Assembly: GCA_035041965.1 (NCBI GenBank)
Contig: JAPYMA010000571.1
Span: 1 to 64,000, forward strand
Length of the DNA: 64,000 bases
Reading direction: 5' to 3'
Origin: Anisakis pegreffii
Taxonomy: Eukaryota; Nematoda; Chromadorea; Rhabditida; Anisakidae
The notes beneath the pieces are model-generated. The model was given only the letters and a program-made list of their open reading frames with translations. It had not been told where the DNA came from and did not search any database. Of this stretch, positions 23,708 to 35,700 are shown piece by piece. The position numbers and the translations under genes were made by a program. Each line of letters begins with the position of its first letter. The stretch's first letter is position 1.

Positions 23708-26700
23708 TCAAAACTGAACCACATCAAACAACACTGAAAGCTGCTCGACTTCATCGGCGCTCAACGACCCAAACAACGCTACACAACCTCCACCAACAAG
23801 ACCGTAATCAACTGATAGTTTTGCCTGCAAACACATCAATTGTCAACCTAGGAATAACAATAAATGATTCTGAAAGCAAAAAGCGTGGCTCGAATAAACT
23901 CTTGCATGAGGCAGACACAATCGGATGATGCATGCTTAATTCTGCATGATATTTGTGAACCATTACATTGTATCACATCAATACAGATTCCATACTAAAG
24001 ATCACTCAGGTTTTGAGGCCGAGAATTGCCTCAGAAGAGAACTTATTCCAGAACGTACACTATGAAGACGAAATTATGCGAGAAGTAATTTAATTCTACA
24101 CAACACTAGGTTCAATCATGAATTAAAACATCAGAGTACTAGTAATGTCTTGGAAAACATCAGCGAACCTTCAGCGAATCTGGAAGCTCCCTCACAACGC
24201 GAGTTTCCTTCAGATTGATCGCCAACGTGCCTACAGCAATCAACGGTACTGGCATTCGAGAGGCGTTGAACGCCGAAACGATAGTGCCAGCCGGTGATGG
24301 ATAACCACTAACGCTCGTAGCACCAGCACAAACAACCAACTCATTCTCCGTACTCGGCTCGACATTCACCTGAACAAAACGCTACCAATTACAACTCGTT
24401 TAGCTGCAAAATATCCACTGACAAGCGATTTCACGAATTAATCATTTCGGAAGCAAATATCAAACGTTTCATGCATAGAATGAAATTACTTCAAATTGTC
24501 AGTATCAGGTGGTGATCAGTGGAAGATCTCTTGAATTCATTTTCATTCGCACTTTTTTCCAAATGAAAACTCATTTCAATAAATTGATAACTAACTTGAA
24601 TTCCTTCTTTTTTCGCATTCATTTCGGCATTAATCAGATTCATACCCGCATTACCGCACCCTTGAAGTAATCCCACTATAGCACCGGCCATAAGTCCTTT
24701 ATTCAATCCACTGGCAGCTGCAAATGAGATATTTCACTTTGAAAACTTTTCTATTTGTTCACTAACTGCATATATCAGCCTTAATATTGCAACTGCTCAT
24801 GAACATTAGATTATAAAATGACAACAACAGCGAACGAACCCTTCGGATATCGCAAAGTGATCGATTTCGGTGAATCAGCTATCACAGAAAGAATATGAGC
24901 TAGAGCATTCGCCGCACGTACCCACTGCGCTTTAGCCTCATCCAATACGGCGTTTAGTGCTGCGGCATTCAACTGAATAAAAGCAATATGACGTCTAGCA
25001 GTTGATCAAACTGGCCAAATTTACAATAAATATAGGAAAATTTGAGTGAGATATTTTCTCGAAATCATTAACGTTGACTTCCAACAACAAGAAATTGTCT
25101 CGCAATTTGGAAATTATTATTAAAAAACCAACCGCTCCATACAATCCACTGCCATTATTCAAAGCGATGATATTCTCAGCAATTTCACTGGCCACCCTTT
25201 CTTGTGCTTCAATTGTACTCGCACCCAGATGTGGTGTGCAAATTATTTTTGGATGCTCTATGAGAGCACCGAAACTTGGTGGTTCCTGTAAAGGGAATTC
25301 GCATAAAAACGGTTGTATGATAAAAGTCTGTTGAGAAAGATATCACGGAGACGTATTCGTAGGTTCGCTTTTGATATTGAACAAATTCATATTGGCTCTG
25401 TATATGAATGATCGTCATTTGTTTACACACAAGTAATTTATCGTAAGATTATTATTGTTAATTGGACATCGAGTGGTTATTTTGTCAATGGCTGTGAGCG
25501 ATCGGCGGAATATTTACTTTAGTAGAGTTATGATTATTTATTGGATCGATATTTGGCTACGATTAATTATGCAATGTATTCACGGCAACTAGTTAATTAC
25601 TCGGTTGTGTTCGGTTGGCCTGCTCGCCTAGCCAGTGGGGTGGCGTAAATTGAGGCTAAAACAATGTGCACGGAAACGCGAGCACTGTGGCCAGCAACGT
25701 TATAAACGTTTGATAGCCTGGCCAATCCAGGTAATTTATCGTAAACAATTCTATGTGTTCTTCAGGCCACAATAGCAAGCACATTCGTATAAGAGGGAAG
25801 ATCAAATGAACCTCGGAGAAGACGTCGAGAGCAGCGCCGCCCGTATGTCCTTTCTCAATACTCTGCAACAGATCCGCTTCGTTCACGATGCCACCACGAG
25901 CAACATTCACGATTTTAACGCCACGTTTGCACTTAGCCAAAGTCTTTGCCGATATGAGATTCTCGGTTTGAGGAATCAATGGCACATGAACCGTTATATA
26001 GTCAGCATTTGCCCAGATCTGTTCCAATGGCATCCATCGGATTCCGCTCTTTGCCGCATCCTTAAATATAACACATATATGTAGGTATGCGGTTATTAAT
26101 TATTACTTGAACATCGAGTGGTTGTTTCGTCAATCGCAGTGAGCGATCGGTGGAGTATTCATTTTATTTGAGTAATGATTATCTATTGATTTGATATTTG
26201 ACTGCGTTTAATTATGAAAAGCATTTACGGCGACTAATTATTTACTCAATTGTGTTCGGTTGGCCTGCTCGCCTAGCCAGCGGGGTGGCGTAAATTGAGT
26301 CTAAAACAATGCGCACGGAAACGCGAGCATTGTGGCCAGCAACGTTATAAACGTTTGATAGCCTGGCCAATCCAGGTAATCCAGGTAATGTAGGTATGCA
26401 GATTCAAGCAAGCAAGAAAGCAAATGAATCAGGTGGATTTGTCATCAAATCAACTCATACAGTCAACTCGGTGAAATAATCATCAGGAAACTTGCTCATT
26501 CGTTAACACCACACTTATAAATCACAAGCATCTGCGGGAATGATGTGAATACCGTACCTCGGCTGATACAATGGGGTCGAATCCAATGGTTGTCATGCCG
26601 AACGATTGCATTCGGCTAGCAACCTCACTACCGATACGACCCAAACCTATGATGGCCAACGTCTTACCGTACACCTGAAAATGATCGTAATCGATCAAAA

Positions 26701-29700
26701 ACTTGAAATCAGGCATCAGTAACCCAACTGAAGAGCAATTCAGAAATTACAAAACCCAAGGAAATTATTACACAAATCTGAAAATAACTGCACTCGTTTA
26801 CCTCTTCGCCCATATACTCTTTACGTGCCCATTTGCCAGCTTTCATCGATGCGGCTGCCTGTGGTACATTCCTTGCTAACGATAGAATACACGCACAAGT
26901 CAGCTCGGCTGCACTACGCGAATTCCCAGCTGTAAATTTAACCGTGGTTACAGCAAACTTGAAAATCACTTATTTTAGTGGATCATAGAGATGAAAGTTC
27001 TGTCGGAAGTGTTTTGTGGTGAATAGCTTAAAATTCACAGCTGTTTTTTCTTATTTACTTACGGATATCGAACTTGTTTATGAGCAGTTACGAAAGTTTC
27101 CATGTAATGAATGTGCATCATGAAAGACAGCCTAGTAATTAGTAGGATTTCAATCTAGTGCTTTATTACTGATGGGACAAACATAATAACGTCCACAGAA
27201 CGCAAGGAATGTAAGTTGATGATTAGCTCGTTATCAGTCAACAGATGAAACAACACGAAGAAACTTTCTTCTTAAAGAACTATATTCATTGAGAAGATAG
27301 GAGATAAGAGACCATTATCGGGTAATTCCCAATTATTGACAACGTATCGATCAAGAATTTGCTCCAAATGTGACTCCACATAATTGGGTGATGCTCGTCG
27401 TTTTCGTGACGTTGATGTTGACGTTGGCATGAACTGAGAGTTGGTCGAGGTTGGTCGTGAATCGCATTGTGACGAGAGCGAATTCATGACGAGCGCAGTG
27501 TAACTCTCGGGACTCTGACGGAACAGTTGACTGAGACCATTTTTTTCTAGTTCGAGTGATGACGCATTGCGATGATGACACGACAGTGGTGAATTGACTG
27601 TCATTGGGGTGGTTAGTGCTAGTGCACTTCGAAGCGCTGGTTCAGAGCTTATCAGCGAGGCGAGTAGATTATTCGCCTTCGTCGTACTGTCCATCTCATC
27701 GTCGTTGTCGTCGTCACCGAATTTGAAATTCAATCCCGACGCGAGTTTCTTCAAATCACTATTGCCGAAACCATTCAGCTTCTCCTCATTTGCGCACATA
27801 TCTGCGAGACCATTCGAAAATGTGGACAAGAAGCTGGATGTGGACGCGCTTGAAAACGTCTGATCCAGATCGAAACCATTGGACACATCGAAAAGATTGT
27901 TCGCCGCATCATTCAACAACGCGCTCGTCATCTCTTGATAGGCTTGCATTTGATCTAAGTACGGCTGACGTTTCTTGTTGGCCGCGGTGGCTCGTGGTGC
28001 ACGAGGCTGCTTCTGACGTGGTCGTCCCTTAACGATCGCCTTCGCAAAGCCGTTCGCCTCTTTCTGCTTTGACTCTTCAATAGTTGGTGGAATACAGAAA
28101 TGATCGTTGGCTTCCGGAAAGTCCGGATCGTTCACGATGTAGCCGTTCTTAACGGCTATGCAAGGAATTTGTGGTGGTTTACCGTCCGGTCCGGGCGCCA
28201 CTCGGTTCTTCATCGAGCGACACGACATGCAACGGTAGTAGCATGAACTAACACCCGATTGATTCGTGAAACGAGTCTTGAAAGCGAATTCACGACGATG
28301 ACCCGGATGTGAGCGACTCTCGTAGACGAGAACATGACCACCGAAAACGGTCGGGATGAAGGTGGCCGGATGTGTGGTGAATTTGGGCAGCTGATCAGCT
28401 GTATAGATGGTCATTTCGGGTTGTTCTTGCTTCAGCGATGACGCGTCATTGGTTGCCTCGCCCAGTGGGCAATCTGTGGGGGTTTCTGTGGTGGTGGCCG
28501 TTGCGAATTACTGAAATCAAGGCACAAATAATGAAGTTGCGTGTCTCCTAGCGATCACTGACGAATCTCAGAATACGATTGTGATGCGACAAGTTCACAG
28601 CGATTGCATTACAACAAAATTTGATCCATGCAATTTTTTGCACATGCATTCAAACATACAAATGAGTCAAAATACGACAAGATTAATACAACGAATCGAC
28701 AAAATCAAAAAATTTGCAAACATTTCAATAAACTATCAGCAAGATTCGCATTCAGCAGGCATTAACCCTGAGAAGTTAATCGGATGAATTAATTCTAAAC
28801 ATAGTGAGGTCATTGCGGGCAGTCATAAACTGAGTTGCTATTTCACAGCTGATGGTTCCTTGATAACAGTTGTCTCATATAATTGTATTTACATGAATTA
28901 TCTGTCAACGTTGTGCTGAATAAGACAGAGGCAGAACTGAAGTGATAACAAATTTGCATTGGGTCCTCAATTTCTGCGATCTTATTGCCTCTAACTACTG
29001 TACATTCAGATGTCATGTAACTGGAGCAAATTCGGCTAGAAATTGCAAAGCAATGAGATCCTCAAAGAATCTATCAACATGGGGAAAATGGCTAAGTATG
29101 ATAATGCATGGCAGTGAAAAGCCTACAAAAAAACAGAGAAATAAGAATCATAGAAACTCGATTTTTGAAAGGTTCTCAGCAAAAGTGGAATTAAGATTGA
29201 TCAAAAGTGACGTGACGGCTGCAGACTCTGAGTTCGTGATGTACTGAGCATATTCATATGTGCACGCACAAATATGAACGATGATGGCCATAAAAATGTC
29301 TTTCATGCATAGATGGAACGATGAACCATTGGTGGTCCAGTTATTGTCAAAGACTGGATTGAATCAGTTAATAATTTAGAAATGTTTCGGTCGTTTCAGT
29401 CATTCTCTTTTTTGTTGCTCTCTTCACATCATCATCATCATATCGTCATCGTTCTCTGCATTCACAAGGCCTGGTTGGCTGCTGTTGGTTGTTTGATTGG
29501 CTGCTGTATTGGATGATTAAAAACGAAACAAGCTATTGCTGCTATGTTTTTGCTGAATATGTTCTTGTCTGCATGTGCATGTGCTGTTGCTGCTTGTGTT
29601 CTTCTCTTAACACACACATGATGAGGTAACATGCACAAGTGCCTCGGGCGATAAGACTTGCTGTTGATGCGATGGTACATTGAGTTGTATTATTGAAATG

Positions 29701-32700
29701 CCACCATGCATCTATCTATCTTTTTGCTGCAATCCAAAAAATTTCCTAGCTCCACTTATACATCATGCAAACCTGCCTGCACACACATCTATACAAATGA
29801 AATATCATCCCCACTAAAAATTTCTTTCCCAATCCAAACTGTTCATAATGCGTTTCATTCATCGCGAACTCAGAATTTCATCCAACCACAGCACTTTAAA
29901 TGCCAAGAATGATCGCTTTTTTTTTCTGACGATGGTGATGACGATGAGATGAGTGCTCTCAAATACCATAGCACCTACATGCCAACTACAAATCAGCAGC
30001 CGCATTTGTGAACGTCGCAGATAAATGTTTCTCTCAGCAACAAAAATTGATGCCAATGTATTAGCACATCTTCAACTAACAACTTTTCATTCATGAGCGT
30101 TAATATTCTGATTTTTTTCGGTCATTTCCTTCCACTCGTTGACATTTTCAAGCAGTTTCTTTTGAGTTTTGTAAAAATTTTGTGGCATTCAGCAAGCGAA
30201 TTTCACTCATTGTCAACGAAATAAAAGCGGAGCAGACCCGACTGGAATTTCTTCTAAATAAGAGCACACAACTTTACGAAGCGTTTTGCGTTCGTTCGTA
30301 TGTATACGTATGGGTGTGACACATCGACAGGCCATTAGTTGGCTGCTGACAACTTGTTCAATCGGGTTTTTAGATAACAACGTACCGTATTCTATCACAT
30401 GATTAGTTTGCTCAAAAACAAATTTTCCATCGGGATTACGCCAAACTCCGAAATATGACCACTGGAAACGTAATGCTTGCTTACAACAAACATCCCATAC
30501 TTTGCATATTCTCCTATTTAACCCTACAGTACTCATTTTAGGAAAGTTTTCAGGAATCTATTAACGGATCAATAGATTGCAATTTGCCGATTGTTAGCCT
30601 GAACCAACCTTCGAATTGGCACGAATCACAAACTGGCACGTTTTATTTAAACAGATGCTCAGTGCTTTGGAAGTAATTCATGATCAGGCTAAAAAAGTTG
30701 TTTGCCCAGGAACAGGTATGTGAGCTTAGGTTTATGGATTGTTTGATTTATAATCGGAGCAATCGAATTGGAGAGTGTTAAGGAATAACCTCAACAAGTA
30801 ACACGATTGAGTATTGAGTATTGAGTTTAAGACAACACAATAAGATCGCTCAACGAACGATCTCATTTATATGCCACTACTGTAATGCGATGAACTGACT
30901 GACTCGATTCGTTCGTGTCAGTTTGCTCGGTTAAGACCAGTAACCTGCTTGTATAGACCAAAACGAAATGTAATGTCAATGGACACAACAGAGTATAATA
31001 AGCAGGACAACAGTCTACTAACAGATCACTTTCTCAGGGTGAACTTATAAGCTCATAGTTACAGAGTGTATTTTAGTCTTTCATCAGCTTGCGCGTAAAC
31101 CTCTGCCTAACAATAAGCACAACCCAAAGCCTAAGCGTAAGAGCAAACCAATGGATCAGAATGGATCAAGCTAAAATTGATATTTATTCACGTGCTCAGT
31201 TTCGAGTGTTGTCCCTTCATATACGGCTGATCAAGATCTCATGTGCTTGAACGTGTTTAGCATGAGTTTAGTTATCGTTACGATCACAAGATAGAAAGGT
31301 TCATGATGATATGAATATCTGTAGAGTAGAAATTTCCGTTTAACTGTTGCCACAAAAATCATCAAGGATAGACTTTGCTTAACAGTATAGAATTGTCGTT
31401 CTGCTTATAGATAGGAAAAAGTGCCCAATCAACTATATTACCGAAAGGTTTGGTGCAATTACAATCATAAAAACAGGATCTGTCAAAAAATCATTTTTAG
31501 AATACATCACATGGTTAAGTCAGGTTAAGAACTATTTAAGGAAGTCACTCAACACCCATCTATTGGAACTGGTGAAGAATTTCAGTGCTGTGACAGTCCA
31601 GTTTAAGTGCTTCGGATTGAGGCAACATAATTCACATTCCTTGCTCATTCGTTGTGGCATATTTTTCAGTTATTTTCTCTTTTACACATTTATGCAAAGG
31701 ATTTGGTAAAAGCCATTTGTCAATATCAAACATACTAATTCCTATGAACGTGAAGAGACTGACACTCGAAAAACTGTAGACCGCGAATGCAGTCACACCC
31801 ATGTAACACACTTAAGTAATTTAACTTAATTTCAAGTAATTTACAAATTTAAGTAATTTAACTTCATCCACTCGGATTTGGCTTTAGCTTAGATCTACGG
31901 TTTTTGCAAACAATTAGGCTTACTTACAAGGAGCTAAAAGAAGTCCCAGTTTTTTTACACACTGTGTAACAGTTTACTGATCGGAAAGATATAAATGTTC
32001 AAGGTTATAGTATCATGTAAGAGTTTCTAGCGATATCTGGTCATCACCTAAAGTAATTATCAATTGTTCATCAGCAGAAAGTTTTGAAGATCTGTTCAGA
32101 GAGCCTATTTCTCTACGGGAACTCTCTCACTCAACGTTTTATTGGCAGTTTGAAAAGTGATCTGTAAAGTGATCAAGGGATGAATTACGTCTTATTTGAT
32201 TGACCCGAAATGACCGTATTGAATGATTTTATCAATTGTACAGTTGAATAAACGAACGAAGAGAACTCTTTTTTATGCATGCATCGAACAATGAATGCAG
32301 TCGGTAACTGCACTCGAGGAGTTGTTCATGAAAAGGTCACATCTCTGCAATGTTGCGACACTCACTCAGCACACATGTAAACATCACTCTTCTGTCCAGT
32401 ACTCACAGCGATATTACTACTATCACCTCCCGTAGCTGTACGATCAAATTAATTCAAAACAATTAATTGAATCAATGCATTGAGATGCATTTCTTCAATA
32501 GCATTCTTAAGACTGCGATAATTGTGTACTATTGCACAGTGTACTAAACTAATCAAGCAATTTGCTATCTTTCTGGAACTGGAATTATGACTGAATACGT
32601 TCTCGCTGAAGCTCATCGAATGACTGGAATGGAACACTAATAGAGTTATCAGCTATGAGCAAATGTGCGAAAAGAAAACAGCATCTGATAGCGGACTATT

Positions 32701-35700
32701 GGGCTGGTGATGGAATGGTGAGGTATGGCTGGAAAAAAAGTGATTTGTGATCGTACAAATGAGTGGAATATTCGATGAAGGAATAAAGCAAATTGGCGAT
32801 TGAGAAAAAGAGGAGAAGGCATGAGCCGAGTCGAACCGAGCCGAGCCGAGCCGCTGGCAACAACCGAAGCGAAGGCATGAAGAGAAAAATAGGGTGTTGT
32901 TGGTATTGGGGCGTGGAGTGATGATGCGTGCAAGTGTGTGTGTAAAGGCCCGGCCGAACCACTGACTGATCGGCCAATCGGCAGGCCGATCAGCAACAGA
33001 CAGCACCATCGGCAGCAGCCGCAGCAGCAGCACATAGTGTGACTGATGTGGGACGAGACTGTATGTTTGAGTGGTGATGATGCAGCGTGTTTGTGTATGG
33101 CCTTGCAGTGCGCCTAATCGCGGCGGCCTAGTTCTTTGCCATTTCCGTGACAGCGATTGTACATTCCTGTGTACAGTCTTGTGTCTTCTTGTTTGTTTTT
33201 GCTGGCACAATCCACAATCGATCTATCGGGCCTTGTTCAACTCACTCGCTCATCGCTCACTGTACAAACAATTATCATTTAAGCACAGTCCCACACTACA
33301 CAACCACCACAATTCATGCCTAGCAATCTGCGCTTACTCTAATGCTTTCAACACTCACCATCAGAGTGCTGCTCCACATTCCTTCACATCAACAACCTTT
33401 ACCCAGTCATCAACCGTATACTCCAACTTTACTATAAGGCTCTTTTCCGTTTCAAATTCTCTGTTGCTGATGCTGCTGCTGCTTCAGCTGGTGTGCATTG
33501 CCACGTCAATGTGCACACACTGTCGTCGATATATTTGGGTGGTTAGGTGGATGGATGGATGGATAGATGACTGATCGGTTGAACTTTAGTCTTGATTTGT
33601 TTGCAGCACAAGACTTGTGCCCTCCATGCATCTATCTGTTCATCTGTGACTGATTCGTTTATGTTATCATTATCTTTTCGTCCCGTGCACCACCCTTCTC
33701 GTATTAATTCGCTGCAGCAACGATAAACTCAACCTAACCAATATAAAGGTCTATTAACGAATAGCATTCCATCAACGGAGAGTATTTGAATGTGCTGCGG
33801 CTGCTGCTGATCATGAAGAGAATAACACAAAGATGACACCATACAAAAGCAATATTTCATGACTATCGACAGGTTGACCATACGAAATAGTGTGCATGGG
33901 CATGCATGAATCTATTCAAAGTGCATCGTGCAACGATGACGATCACTTGAGCAGATCAGCATACAAACAAAGAGAGAATCGATGTGCCAGCACATCATTC
34001 CAGATTAAATGTGTACCCGTATAATACAAACAGTCTTGTGAACTGTTTTTATAATCACTCTCACTACAACTTCAGCAGCCATATTCTGCAGGATACTCGT
34101 CGAATGCACATTGTAATTGCTCTTCTGTCTTTTCCTTTATCAGCTCTTTTCCTCGACCCATTCGTACCAAATTCTTCACTAGAATCTCACTCGATTGCTG
34201 AACAAGTTTGAGCCAACCATGCCATTCGGCTGTATGCAATAATCAATTGGTATCATCGTCATTTCCCACCATCTCATATGTTCTCCATGCATCTTACTAA
34301 TTCCACTCCTCCGTGTCTCTGCATGTTCGTTCCGCAATTATCAGTCCATCTCATTCTTGCGGTGCGCTTCAAACTACCAGCACTAATTTTCATTATTCAC
34401 GCATCATTATTTCCGTCCAATTGTTCTCATGAAACTGCTACACTGCCAGTACTGTAAAACTTGGTGCGCACTCATTCATCAGCCACAACTTCATTGTCAT
34501 CAGTGATAAAAAGCCATTCACATCATGCCAATCACCAACCCGTCAAAGTGTTACCAGGAGTGATCGTGAAGTAGAAAGCGATATGAACGTGTAATAATCC
34601 TAGCATTTTTGAACAATAATCGTAAACTGCAGTCTTCTCGCTTGGATTGCAAAAAGCGATGAATGTGCTCGTTTTAGTTGACCCATTTGCTGTTTGACAG
34701 TGAGCCAGCGAATTACTATTTGTTAAAGGCTTTAGTGAGTGCATTTTCATGAATTTTGATTCGTTCATCCATTCATGCTGCTAATCCTCTATCGGATGGA
34801 ACACATGAGTGTGGAATTAGGTGGACGAGATAGGTCGTTGATGTATTATCGTTGTTGGCATTTGAATGAATTGCTGATTGGGATGGAATGATCGTACAAG
34901 TGGAATATCTCCACGATCGCCGTGTGGCCGACCCCACATCGACGAAGGCTGCTGCTCATCGGATCCGTCTTGTCTTCTCTTTCTCATTCTCTCCCCATCC
35001 ACACTGTCACCATACTTTTCGCCGTTGTCTTGTCCTGTCCCTGTTAAGAAGCCCAAAATAACCGGTTTGGTTCGTCCGACGACCACGATTGAAATGAGAT
35101 GTGAGATGAGAGCAAACGATCACGACCGAATTGGTGAATGAATACTTGAGCTGGTATGCAGGTAGGTATTATGCGCATATGTACGCACACACACACAACG
35201 TTATTATTGTTGGGGTTTTAGGTGAGTTGTGTACGAGATGATAATATGTTACCACCACAAATTATTCCATATTGCAAACTGCTTATTTCAGAGTTCAGAA
35301 TCACAACAGAATTCCTCAATGAACGCTTTGAAAAGAGTCGAATTCGTTTCGCTGATGACATTCTCGAATGTTTGAGAACATATCGCAACACAACACGCAT
35401 CATTTGATTTACAGCAAGTCGGATTGCAAATTAACATTCATTTTCGATGTCCTCATTGATGAGTCGTTGAATAGCGCAATGACGAAACGCGCGTCATACA
35501 ATGCAAATCGCATAGTGTTACAACTAACCAGGAGTGTTCATCACGATAACACCATGCTCGGTTGCAGCTTTCACATCGATGTTATCCACACCAGTTCCGG
35601 CACGCCCGATCAGCTTCAGTTTTCCGGATAACGCTTCGATAACCTCACGAGTTATCTGCAAATCAACAACAACAGTTGTAGGCCTCATATCTGACTGTCG

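Larger units (their letters stand above)
28521..34816. other. Remainder of PHGDH intron 2 / upstream region of the nested gene
   Basis: No confident exon in this part. It contains a CAT-rich microsatellite near 29428-29450, a minus-strand frame at 30536-30213 (107 aa, no known motif), and a GC-richer low-complexity stretch at 32640-33600 that could be promoter sequence for the nested gene. Confidence 0.45.

Noticed and set aside
25656..26033. 125-aa single-frame version of the PHGDH middle exon
   Set aside because: The C-terminal third is intron and SINE-like repeat; the donor at 25811 after FSE joins in frame to EPPSFG in the next exon.
30213..30536. 107-aa minus-strand frame starting MSTVGLNRR
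   Set aside because: Intact but orphan; no domain, no acceptor or leader context. Kept only as a note, since transcription data could revive it.
32653..33210. 185-aa minus-strand open frame, with overlapping frames on both strands
   Set aside because: Low-complexity His/Ser/Pro/Arg content arising from a GC-rich repeat; several overlapping frames are equally open and no domain is visible.
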